This document shows, one piece after another, positions 55,008-62,475 of a stretch of DNA of 64,000 nt. Location: assembly GCA_963759545.1 (NCBI GenBank), contig CAVXAB010000027.1, positions 1 to 64,000 on the forward strand, written 5' to 3'. A model generated the notes under the pieces. That model saw only the letters and a program-made list of their open reading frames with translations, was not told the origin of the DNA and made no database searches. The stretch is from Trebonia sp963759545 (GTDB taxonomy: Bacteria; Actinomycetota; Actinomycetes; Streptosporangiales; Streptosporangiaceae). Position 1 is the stretch's first letter, and each line of letters opens with the position of its first letter. A program made the translations under genes and the position numbers.

Positions 55008-55827
55008 ATGCGGACGTACGGGCTTCGGTTCGATGTGAACTGCTCGATTCTCTTCACCGAACTGCCGGTGCTCCAACGCGCCAGCGCGGCCAAGGCCGCC
55101 GGGTTCGGCGGGGTTGAATTCTGGTGGCCGTGGGAGGGCATGGCGCCGTCCGATGCCGAGGCCGACGCGTTCGTGGGCTCGATCAAAGACGCCGGGGTTG
55201 AGCTGGTATCGCTGAACTTCCATACCGGGGACATGGCGGCCGGGGAACGCGGGATCGTGTCGCACCCCTCGCGCGTCCGCGGAATTCAGGGAGAATGTGG
55301 CTGCCGCGGTGGAAATCGCGGGGCGGACGGGGTGCACCCGGCTTAACGCCCCGTACGGGCTGCGGGTGCCGGGGGTTGACGTCGCGGAGCAGGATGCGGT
55401 CGCGATTGAGAACCTGGCGTTCGCGGCGCGGGCGGCGGAGAAGGCGGGGGCGGCGGTGCTCGTCGAGGCGATCAACTCCGTGGACATTCCCGGGTTCCCC
55501 GTGGACAGCAGCGCTAAGGCCATGGCCGTGATAACGAAAACGGCCGCGCCCAATGTCGGGTTCCTCGCGGACCTGTACCACCTGGCGACGATGGGGGAAG
55601 ACGTGGCTGACGTGCTCGGCCGGTACCGGGAGTCGATCCTGCATGTCCAGGTCGCCGACTCACCCGGGCGGGGCGCACCAGGGACGGGAACGATCGACTT
55701 CGAGCCGCTGTTCTCGCGGCTCGCGGCGCAAGGCTACGACGGGTGGGCCGGGCTTGAGTACCTGCCGCCGGACGGCGGCGACAGCACCGCAGGCTTCGGG
55801 TGGCTGCGAAAGGCAGCCGCGCGGTGA
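55008..55827 (+). CDS. hyi: Hydroxypyruvate isomerase (one frame break)
   Basis: TIM-barrel sugar-phosphate-isomerase-like enzyme interconverting hydroxypyruvate and tartronate semialdehyde, about 273 residues. N-terminal LRFDVNCSILFTELPVLQRA and VEFWWPWEGM are typical. After a break near 55280 it continues REFRENVAAAVEIAGRTG, then LVEAINSVDIPGFPV (metal Glu), VGFLADLYHLATMGEDV, ILHVQVADSPGRGAPGTG and GWAGLEYLPP. ATG 54984 upstream is an alternative start. The stop overlaps the allantoinase start (GTGA). Confidence 0.9.
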
Positions 55828-57161
55828 GCGAGACGCTGCTTATCCGGTCACGCCGCATGGTGGTCGGTGACGAGGTGCGGGAGGCGGCCGCCTTCGTTCG
55901 GGATCATCGGGTGGAGGCGATCGGGGACTACGACCTGCGGCTTGACGCGGACCGCACTGTCGACCTCGGTGACCTTCCGCTGCTGCCGGGGCTCGTGGAC
56001 TCGCACGTGCACGTCAACGAGCCGGGGCGGACCGAGTGGGAGGGGTTCGCGACCGCGACGCGGGCGGCCCTGGCGGGCGGTGTCACCACGATCTGCGACA
56101 TGCCGCTTAACTCCTCGCCGGTCACCACCAGCGTTGACGCGCTGCGGGCGAAGATCGCGGCCGCTGACGGGCAGTGCGCCGTCGACGTGGCGTTCTGGGG
56201 CGGGGCGGTGCCAGGGAACCTGTCCGATATGGAGGGACTGCTCGACGCCGGGGTCGTGGGCTTCAAGAGCTTCCTCATCGACTCGGGGATTCCCGAGTTC
56301 CCGCCGCTCGACCGTGACGGGCTGCGGGCGGCGATGAAGGCACTCGCGGAGTCCGGGGCGCCGATGGTCGTGCACGCGGAGGACCCGTCCCAGGTGACCA
56401 CCCCGTCCGGTGCGTCCTATGACGCGTTCGTCGCGTCGCGGCCGCCGGTCGCGGAGCGGCGGGCGATCGAGACCGTGATCTCCGCGGCGGCGTTCTCCGG
56501 GGCGCGGGCGCACATCGTGCACCTGTCCGCCGCGGAGTGCGCGGCGCTGATCTCCTCCGCGAAGGCGGCGGGGATCGCGCTGTCGGCGGAGACGTGCCCG
56601 CACTACCTGTTCTTCGCGGCCGAGGAGGTGCCGGAAGGACACACCGAGTTCAAGTGCTGCCCGCCCATCCGCTACGCGGTCAACAGGGAAGCGCTGTGGC
56701 GGGCGCTCGGTGACGGGGCCATCGACGGGGTCGTGTCCGACCACTCGCCCTGCACGCCGTCGCTGAAGGGCCTGCCTGACGGCGACTTCCGCACCGCGTG
56801 GGGCGGGATCTCCTCCCTGCAACTCGGGCTGTCCGCCGTGTGGTCGGTCGCCAGGCGGCGCGGGTTCTCGCTCGCTGACGTCTCCCGCTGGATGTCAGTG
56901 TTCCCCGCGTCGCTGGCCGGGCTGCCGTCCAAGGGGCGGATCGCCGTCGGGTGCGATGCCGACTTCGTGGCGTTCGACCCGGACGCGTCCTGGGAGGTGC
57001 GGGGCGCCGACCTGCTGCACAAGCACTCCCTGACGCCGTATGAGGGGCGGACGCTCACCGGGCGGGTCACCCGGGTGTGGCTCGGCGGTGTCGAGGTGAC
57101 ACAAGACGACCCGCCCCGCGGCCGGCTGCTCGCGCGGGGAGGCGGTCCGCTTGGCGGCTGA
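55824..57161 (+). CDS. allB: Allantoinase
   Basis: A 445-residue cyclic amidohydrolase opening the hydantoin ring of allantoin to allantoate. Metal ligands are in DSHVHVNEPG (61-63), the carboxylated Lys is in VGFKSFLIDSG, and further ligands and substrate contacts are in VVHAEDPSQV, AHIVHLSAAEC and VSDHSPCTPSLKG. GTG 55824 overlaps the hyi stop. The next gene is allantoicase, overlapping by 11 bases. These three form one coupled operon. Confidence 0.95.
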   Translation: MSETLLIRSRRMVVGDEVREAAAFVRDHRVEAIGDYDLRLDADRTVDLGDLPLLPGLVDSHVHVNEPGRTEWEGFATATRAALAGGVTTICDMPLNSSPVTTSVDALRAKIAAADGQCAVDVAFWGGAVPGNLSDMEGLLDAGVVGFKSFLIDSGIPEFPPLDRDGLRAAMKALAESGAPMVVHAEDPSQVTTPSGASYDAFVASRPPVAERRAIETVISAAAFSGARAHIVHLSAAECAALISSAKAAGIALSAETCPHYLFFAAEEVPEGHTEFKCCPPIRYAVNREALWRALGDGAIDGVVSDHSPCTPSLKGLPDGDFRTAWGGISSLQLGLSAVWSVARRRGFSLADVSRWMSVFPASLAGLPSKGRIAVGCDADFVAFDPDASWEVRGADLLHKHSLTPYEGRTLTGRVTRVWLGGVEVTQDDPPRGRLLARGGGPLGG

Positions 57162-58209
57162 GGAGCAGGCGTCACGGTACGACGCCCTGGCCTTTCCCGA
57201 CCTCGCCTCGCGGGCCATGCGCGGGTCGGTGATGGCCGCGTCGGATGAGTTCTTCGCGGAGAAGGAGAACCTGATCAAGCCGGGTGCGGCCGCCTTTTCC
57301 CCGTCGACTTTCGGGCACAAGGGGCAGGTGTACGACGGGTGGGAGACGCGGCGCAGGCGCGGTCACGAGGGCGGGCTGCCCGCCGCGGACGAGCACGACT
57401 GGGTCATCGTGCGGCTCGGCGCGCCAGGGGTGGTGCACGCGGTCGTCGTCGACACCGCCTACTTCACCGGGAACTTCCCGCAGGCCTGCTCGGTGGAAGC
57501 GTGCAACGTGCCCGGGTACCCAGACCCGGCCGCGCTCGCGGCGGCCCGCTGGCTGGAGATCGTGCCCAGGTCGCCGCTGAAGGGCGACACGCCGCACGTG
57601 TTCGAGGTGCCGGCCCGGAGCAGGTTCACGCACGTGCGGCTGAAGATCTACCCAGACGGCGGTGTCGCGCGGCTGCGGGTGCACGGGCAGGTCGTGCCCG
57701 ACCCCGCGCTGCTTGAGGGGCTGACCTTTGACCTGGCGGCGCTGGAGAACGGCGGGGACGTGCGGGCGTGCAGCGACCGTTTCTACTCTTCGCCGCGCAA
57801 CGCGATCTCGCCTGGGCTCTCCCGGGTCATGGGTGAGGGCTGGGAGACCAGGCGCCGTCGCTCGGCGGGGAACGAGTGGCTGATCGCGGCGTTCGCGGCG
57901 CCCGCGATGGTGTCGCTCGCCGAGATCGACACGTCTGGGTACATCGGGAACTCCCCTGGCATGGCCGCGCTGCGCGGGCACATCGGCGGTCCCTGGGAGG
58001 CGGACTCGTCGTGGGCGCCGCTGCTGCCAAGGACGTCCCTGCTGCCGGACACGCCGCACCGGCTCCGGGTGCGGCCTTCGTCCGCCTACGACCTCGTGCG
58101 ACTCGACGTCTTCCCTGACGGCGGCGTGGCCCGGCTGCGGCTGTACGGGTCGCTCACGCCGGAGGGGCTGGCGGAGGTGCGCCGCCGCTGGGCGGAAACG
58201 GCACCCTGA
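57151..58209 (+). CDS. alc: Allantoicase
   Basis: A 352-residue enzyme splitting allantoate to ureidoglycolate and urea. The protein shows the family's internal duplication of two jelly-roll domains, each with GWETRRRR (near 63 and 229), then VDTAYFTGNFP / IDTSGYIGNSPG, and RLKIYPDGGVARLR / RLDVFPDGGVARLR. The N-terminal MAASDEFFAEKENLIKPG is typical. TTG 57151 has GGGAGG eight bases upstream and overlaps the end of allB. Confidence 0.95.
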   Translation: MAAEEQASRYDALAFPDLASRAMRGSVMAASDEFFAEKENLIKPGAAAFSPSTFGHKGQVYDGWETRRRRGHEGGLPAADEHDWVIVRLGAPGVVHAVVVDTAYFTGNFPQACSVEACNVPGYPDPAALAAARWLEIVPRSPLKGDTPHVFEVPARSRFTHVRLKIYPDGGVARLRVHGQVVPDPALLEGLTFDLAALENGGDVRACSDRFYSSPRNAISPGLSRVMGEGWETRRRRSAGNEWLIAAFAAPAMVSLAEIDTSGYIGNSPGMAALRGHIGGPWEADSSWAPLLPRTSLLPDTPHRLRVRPSSAYDLVRLDVFPDGGVARLRLYGSLTPEGLAEVRRRWAETAP

Positions 58210-58221
58210 TCGCGGCCACCG

Positions 58222-59217
58222 TTAATTCTTGCTGAGGGCCAGGGCCGACACGAGCTCGTAGCCGACGTGGGCGGCGGCGATGCCGGTGATCTGGGCGTGG
58301 TCGTAGGCGGGGGCCACCTCCACGATGTCCGCGCCGGCCAGGTTCAGCTGGGCGAAGGAGCGGAGCACGGCGAGCAGCTCCCTGCTGGTCAGGCCGCCCG
58401 CTTCCGGGGTGCCCGTGCCCGGGGCGAACGCGGGGTCGAGTACGTCGATGTCGACGCTCACGTAGACCGGGCGGTCGGCGACGCGGGCCGCGATCGCCTC
58501 GATGATGCCCCTGGTGCCCAGGTGCTCTACCTCGGTGGCGGGGACCACCCTGAAGCCCACGTCGGCGTCCCTGACCAGGTCCTCGGCGTCGTAGAGCGGG
58601 CCGCGGATGCCGACGTGCAGGCAGCCCTCAGGATCGAGGAGGCCTTCCTCGAAGGCACGGCGGAACGGGGTGCCGTGCGTGTAGGCGGCACCGAAGTAGG
58701 TGTCCCAGGTGTCCAGGTGGGCGTCGAAGTGAACGACGGCGACGGGGCCGTGCACCGCGTTGACGGCGCGCAGCAGCGGGAGCGCGATCGTGTGGTCGCC
58801 GCCGAGGGTGAGCAGCCTGGGTACCCGCTCGAGCAGGCCGCGCGCGCCGCGCTCGATCGCGGCGACGGCCTCGGCGATGCTGAACGGGTTGACGCCGAGG
58901 TCGCCGGCGTCCGCCACCTGCTGGGTGGCGAACGGTGACACGTCCGCCGCCGGGTTGTAGGGACGCAGCAGCCGTGAGGACTCCCTGATGTGGCCGGGGC
59001 CGAAGCGGGCACCCGGCCGGTAGGAGACCCCGGCGTCGAACGGGACGCCGAGGATCGCCACGTCGGCGCTGGCCACGTCCGACAGGCGGGGCAGGCGGGC
59101 GAACGTCGGCTCACCGCCGTAGCGCGGCACCTGGGTCGCGTCCACCTGGCCGATGAAGCCGTCGACGGTGACGCGGGGCTCGGCTGCCGGCTGGTTCTCC
59201 TGCTGGCCATCGGGCAT
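58222..59217 (-). CDS. Agmatinase-family ureohydrolase
   Basis: A 331-residue manganese ureohydrolase. Metal signatures are GGDHTIALP (139-147), HFDAHLDTWDTYFG (163-176) and SVDIDVLDPAFAPGTGTPEA. The long N-terminus and SYRPGARFGPGHIRESSRLL fit agmatinase/guanidinobutyrase rather than arginase. The product is urea plus an amine or amino acid. It is convergent with allantoicase and separated by 12 bases. Since allantoicase also releases urea, a linked nitrogen-recovery role is possible. ATG 59217 has no strong ribosome site. Confidence 0.88.
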   Translation of the reverse strand: MPDGQQENQPAAEPRVTVDGFIGQVDATQVPRYGGEPTFARLPRLSDVASADVAILGVPFDAGVSYRPGARFGPGHIRESSRLLRPYNPAADVSPFATQQVADAGDLGVNPFSIAEAVAAIERGARGLLERVPRLLTLGGDHTIALPLLRAVNAVHGPVAVVHFDAHLDTWDTYFGAAYTHGTPFRRAFEEGLLDPEGCLHVGIRGPLYDAEDLVRDADVGFRVVPATEVEHLGTRGIIEAIAARVADRPVYVSVDIDVLDPAFAPGTGTPEAGGLTSRELLAVLRSFAQLNLAGADIVEVAPAYDHAQITGIAAAHVGYELVSALALSKN

Positions 59218-59321
59218 TTCGTGACAGTACCAAACGCGCCAGGCCGCGGGCGCGCGGGCCCGCGGTCGTCCAGCTTCGGCAATAGGTGTGCGCGGGGTGG
59301 CCGGCGTGCTTGAATCGGGGC

Positions 59322-60455
59322 ATGGGTGAGCGGGTCGTCGTGGCACCGGACAAGTTCAAGGGGAGCCTGACCGCGGCCGAGGTGACCGCCGCGGTGGCGG
59401 CTGGCCTGGTCCGCGGCGGGTTCATTGGCGAGATCGAGGCCCTGCCCGTGGCCGACGGCGGTGACGGGACCGTGGCGGCCGCGGTCGCCGCCGGGTTCCG
59501 CCGGGTTGAGCTAGGGGTTCGCGGCCCCGTCGGTAAGAACGTGACGGCCTCGTACGCGCTGCTCGGCGACACCGCCGTGATCGAGGCCGCGCAGGCGTGC
59601 GGGCTGGCCCTGCTGGCTCCCGGCTGCCTCGCGCCGCTGACCGCGACCAGCCGCGGGGTGGGCGAGCTGGTTCTCACCGCCGCCCGGATGGGCGCTAAGC
59701 GGATCGTGCTCGGGGTCGGCGGCGTGGCCACCACCGACGGCGGCGCGGGGCTGCTGCAGGCGCTCGGCGCGCGGCTCACCGACGACAAGGGCCGTGAGCT
59801 GCCGCCAGGGGGCGCCGCGCTCGCCCGGCTCGCCGTCCTCGACCTCGCCCGGTTGCGTGACCTGTCGGGTGTGGAGTTCCTGCTGGCGTCCGACGTGGAC
59901 AACCCGCTGCTCGGGCCGTCGGGAGCGGCCGCCGTGTACGGGCCGCAGAAGGGCGCGTCCCCCGGGGAGGTGCCGCTGCTCGAAGCCGGCCTGCGGCGCT
60001 GGGCGGACATCGCCGAAGCCGCTCTTGGCGGGCCGCTGCCCGTTCGTGATGCCCCTGGCGCGGGCGCGGCGGGCGGGCTCGGGTTCGCCGCGATGCTGTT
60101 CCTCGGCGCGCGGATGAGGCCGGGGATCGAACTGCTGCTTGAGCTCGCGTCGTTCGGCTCGCGGCTTGACGGGGCACGGCTGGTGATCACCGGGGAGGGA
60201 TCACTTGACGCGCAGACCCTGCACGGCAAGGCCCCCGTCGGGGTGGCCAGGGCCGCCGCGGCGCACGACCCCGCCGTCCCGGTGGTCGCCGTGGCCGGGC
60301 GCTGCACGCTGACACAAGACGAGCTCCGCGCGGCCGGGATCGCCCGCGCCTACGTGCTCAGCGACCTCGAACCCGACCTGGAGCGGAGCATCGCGCACGG
60401 GGGCCCGCTGCTCGAACGGCTGGCCGAGCGGATCACCGCCGACTGGCTCACCTGA
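59322..60455 (+). CDS. Glycerate kinase, GlxK/GarK family
   Basis: A 377-residue glycerate 2-kinase type. The family signatures are VAPDKFKGSLTAAEVTAAVA at the N-terminus, PVADGGDGTVAAAVA, LGVGGVATTDGGAGLLQALG, FLLASDVDNPLLGPSGAAAV and ITGEGSLDAQTLHGKAPVGV. It would phosphorylate glycerate arising from allantoin-derived glyoxylate via tartronate semialdehyde, fitting hyi-allB-alc close by. Glyoxylate carboligase and tartronate-semialdehyde reductase genes were not seen. Start ATG 59322. Confidence 0.94.
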   Translation: MGERVVVAPDKFKGSLTAAEVTAAVAAGLVRGGFIGEIEALPVADGGDGTVAAAVAAGFRRVELGVRGPVGKNVTASYALLGDTAVIEAAQACGLALLAPGCLAPLTATSRGVGELVLTAARMGAKRIVLGVGGVATTDGGAGLLQALGARLTDDKGRELPPGGAALARLAVLDLARLRDLSGVEFLLASDVDNPLLGPSGAAAVYGPQKGASPGEVPLLEAGLRRWADIAEAALGGPLPVRDAPGAGAAGGLGFAAMLFLGARMRPGIELLLELASFGSRLDGARLVITGEGSLDAQTLHGKAPVGVARAAAAHDPAVPVVAVAGRCTLTQDELRAAGIARAYVLSDLEPDLERSIAHGGPLLERLAERITADWLT

Positions 60456-60484
60456 CCCTCCGCGTCCTGAACCATTGCCAGCCG

Positions 60485-60500
60485 CCTTTTGCTGTTATCA
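60485..60500 (+). repeat. Dispersed 16-base motif, copy 5
   Basis: CCTTTTGCTGTTATCA, 14 of 16 identical to copy 1. It lies 30 bases after the glycerate kinase stop and 35 bases before the hairpin element. Confidence 0.65.
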
Positions 60501-60534
60501 GGAAGTTGCTAGCTGGCCGCGCGGCACGACTCGG

Positions 60535-60617
60535 ACTTAGGGCCATTTCGTGTTTTCCGATAGCCGGATATATCCGGATATATCCAGTCGGCTCAGGTGC
60601 ACGAAGTGGCCCTAAGA
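60535..60617 (+). repeat. Shared-arm hairpin element, copy 2
   Basis: Arms CTTAGGGCCATTTCGTG (60536-60552) and CACGAAGTGGCCCTAAG (60600-60616) pair at 16 of 17, the exception being the same T:G as in copy 1. The loop holds a second palindrome, CCGGATATATCCGG. It lies between the convergent glycerate kinase and NUDIX genes. Confidence 0.8.
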
Positions 60618-60701
60618 CATCCCAGGGGCTTGGGTGTCAAGCTGCGAGGTCGGTTCGGGGTGGTGGACGCTGTGGTGATCCCCGAAGGCGCTGTAATACG
60701 G

Positions 60702-61190
60702 CTACGGCAGCGGGGTGATGGTTTCCGCGTCGATCGTTTCGTTGTCCGCAGCGTAAGTAAAAGTCGCGCGGAGGCGCTCGCCCGCCAGCACGCGCGGCAG
60801 CCACTGTCCCGCGTCCCGCCACATGCGGTCGAACGGGAGCGCCGCGACCGGGAACCACTCGGGCCTGATCTCTCCCGACTCGGACGGCTCGCCTGACCAT
60901 TTCGCCGCGGTGAAGATCTCGACGTCCATGTCCCAGGAGGGGCGCGCGGGGAAGATGAACGTCACGTGGGCCGCCACCGCCAGCGAGCCGGGTGCCACGC
61001 GGATGCCCGACTCCTCCTTGACCTCGCGTGCCGCCGCCTCCGCCGCGGACTCGCCCGGCTCGACGTGCCCGCCGAGCGCGACGATCTTGCCGGTGCCGAA
61101 CCCGGTCTTCTTGTAGCCGAGCAGCACTTCAGCCGCGCCGTCGCCGCCGGTCCTGGTGAGCAGGCAGAGGCACGTCGATGTCAGGGGCAC
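60702..61190 (-). CDS. NUDIX hydrolase (MutT-like)
   Basis: A 162-residue NUDIX pyrophosphohydrolase. The box GHVEPGESAAEAAAREVKEE followed by SGI is canonical at residues 41-63. LLGYKKTGFGTGKIVALGGH before it and WDMDVEIFTAAKWSGEP after it match 8-oxo-dGTP diphosphatase/MTH1-like members. GTG 61190 begins the conserved PLTSTCLCLLTRTG and lies 7 bases after the stop of the glycosyltransferase gene; the longer frame would overlap that gene. Confidence 0.9.
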   Translation of the reverse strand: MPLTSTCLCLLTRTGGDGAAEVLLGYKKTGFGTGKIVALGGHVEPGESAAEAAAREVKEESGIRVAPGSLAVAAHVTFIFPARPSWDMDVEIFTAAKWSGEPSESGEIRPEWFPVAALPFDRMWRDAGQWLPRVLAGERLRATFTYAADNETIDAETITPLP

Positions 61191-61197
61191 GAGCCGA

Positions 61198-62475
61198 TTA
61201 TCGCAGACCGGCACCGCGCCGCACCGAGGCGTAGGCATGGAGGGCGGCGCTGACCGCGTCGGCCTCCGACGGCAGGGTCGCGGCACGGACGGCGGCCGCC
61301 GACCTGAGCCTGGCGGCCAGCGGCGGGTCGGTCAGCACCGAGCGGACGGCGGCGGCGAGCGCCGCCGCGTCTCCCCAGGGGACGAGCACCGCCGCGTCCT
61401 CGCCGGCCAGGCAGGGGACGCCGCCGACCAGCGTGGCCACGACCGGGGTGCCCGCGCGCAGCGCCTCCTGCAGCACGAGCGGCTGCCCCTCCCACCGCGA
61501 GGGCAGCACGAACACCGCCGCCGCCCGGAGCCATGCGGGAACGTCATCGCAATGGCCGAGGAAAACCACGGCGACGCCGAGCACGGCGGCCCGTGCCCGC
61601 AGTTTCGCGGCGAGCGGCCCTTCCCCGATGATCACCACAAGGGGCATCGGGTCCAGGTCCCGCCAGGCGAGGGCCGCCTCAAGGAGCACGCCGAATCCCT
61701 TCTGCGCCGTGAGCCGCCCGACCGCGAGCACGACCGGCCGCCCCGCCGCAACGGGGGCCGGCGCGTCTGAAGCCGGGCTGCCCGCCATCGCAGGGACAGT
61801 ACTAACTGGTGGGACGGTGGCAACTGGCGGGACAGCAGGGGCTGGCGTGGCGGGGGTAGCTGAGGTGGCGACATGAACGGCGACGGGACCGGGGGCCGCG
61901 TCAGGGGCCGCGATGACGGCCCGTTCAACCCGCCGCGCGCCGGCGGCCCGCATCCGCCGCTCTAGGTCAGGCGAGACGCAGAGCACCAGGTCCGCTCCCC
62001 GGGCGACGACGCGCTCAAGCACCCGGTAGACACCCCCGGCTACTCCCCCGCCTGGCGACGCGTTGTGCACCGTGACCACGAGGCCAGGCCGCCGCTCGGC
62101 GCCGGCGAGCGCGAGTGCCAGGACCGTAAGCGCCCCAGCCCGCAACCCGTGCGCATGTACCACGTGGCCGTCTCCGTGTCCGCCGGGAAAAGCGTCGCCA
62201 GCCGCCGCGCGGAGCAGTAGTTTCCGCAGCCGCAGGATGCCGGCGAGATCGCCAAGACGCGGCCGGTCACCGATCTCCACGGCGGAGAACGCCACCGAGG
62301 GCGCCGCCGAGAACGAGAACCGCCTGTCGGCCGAGGACGGCCCGGCCACCGACACGCCGACCCCGCCCGCGAGGAGTCCCGTGGCGAGCATCTTGACGTG
62401 CGCCCCCGTCCCGCCGGCCACCAGCCCGAGGACAAGCGTGACGCGCTCCGGAGGTTCCGGCGCGGTGCCGTTCAC
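61198..62475 (-). CDS. GT4 family glycosyltransferase
   Basis: A 425-residue GT-B glycosyltransferase. The N-terminal LVLGLVAGGTGAHVKMLATG is the acceptor-side Gly-rich loop. C-terminal donor-site features are VVLAVGRLTAQKGFGVLLEA, VVIIGEGPLAAKLRARA, and FVLPSRWEGQPLVLQEALRA (the E-x7-E motif) with GTPVVATLVGGVPCLAG. A low-complexity Ala/Pro/Val stretch of about 45 residues is inserted between the two domains. GTG 62475 overlaps the stop of the flippase gene (GTGA). It probably builds an envelope glycan exported with the flippase. Confidence 0.9.
   Translation of the reverse strand: MNGTAPEPPERVTLVLGLVAGGTGAHVKMLATGLLAGGVGVSVAGPSSADRRFSFSAAPSVAFSAVEIGDRPRLGDLAGILRLRKLLLRAAAGDAFPGGHGDGHVVHAHGLRAGALTVLALALAGAERRPGLVVTVHNASPGGGVAGGVYRVLERVVARGADLVLCVSPDLERRMRAAGARRVERAVIAAPDAAPGPVAVHVATSATPATPAPAVPPVATVPPVSTVPAMAGSPASDAPAPVAAGRPVVLAVGRLTAQKGFGVLLEAALAWRDLDPMPLVVIIGEGPLAAKLRARAAVLGVAVVFLGHCDDVPAWLRAAAVFVLPSRWEGQPLVLQEALRAGTPVVATLVGGVPCLAGEDAAVLVPWGDAAALAAAVRSVLTDPPLAARLRSAAAVRAATLPSEADAVSAALHAYASVRRGAGLR

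Noticed and set aside
58226..58236. TTCTTGCTG near the ureohydrolase stop as another copy of the dispersed motif
   Set aside because: Only 9 bases match and they encode the conserved C-terminus of the enzyme.
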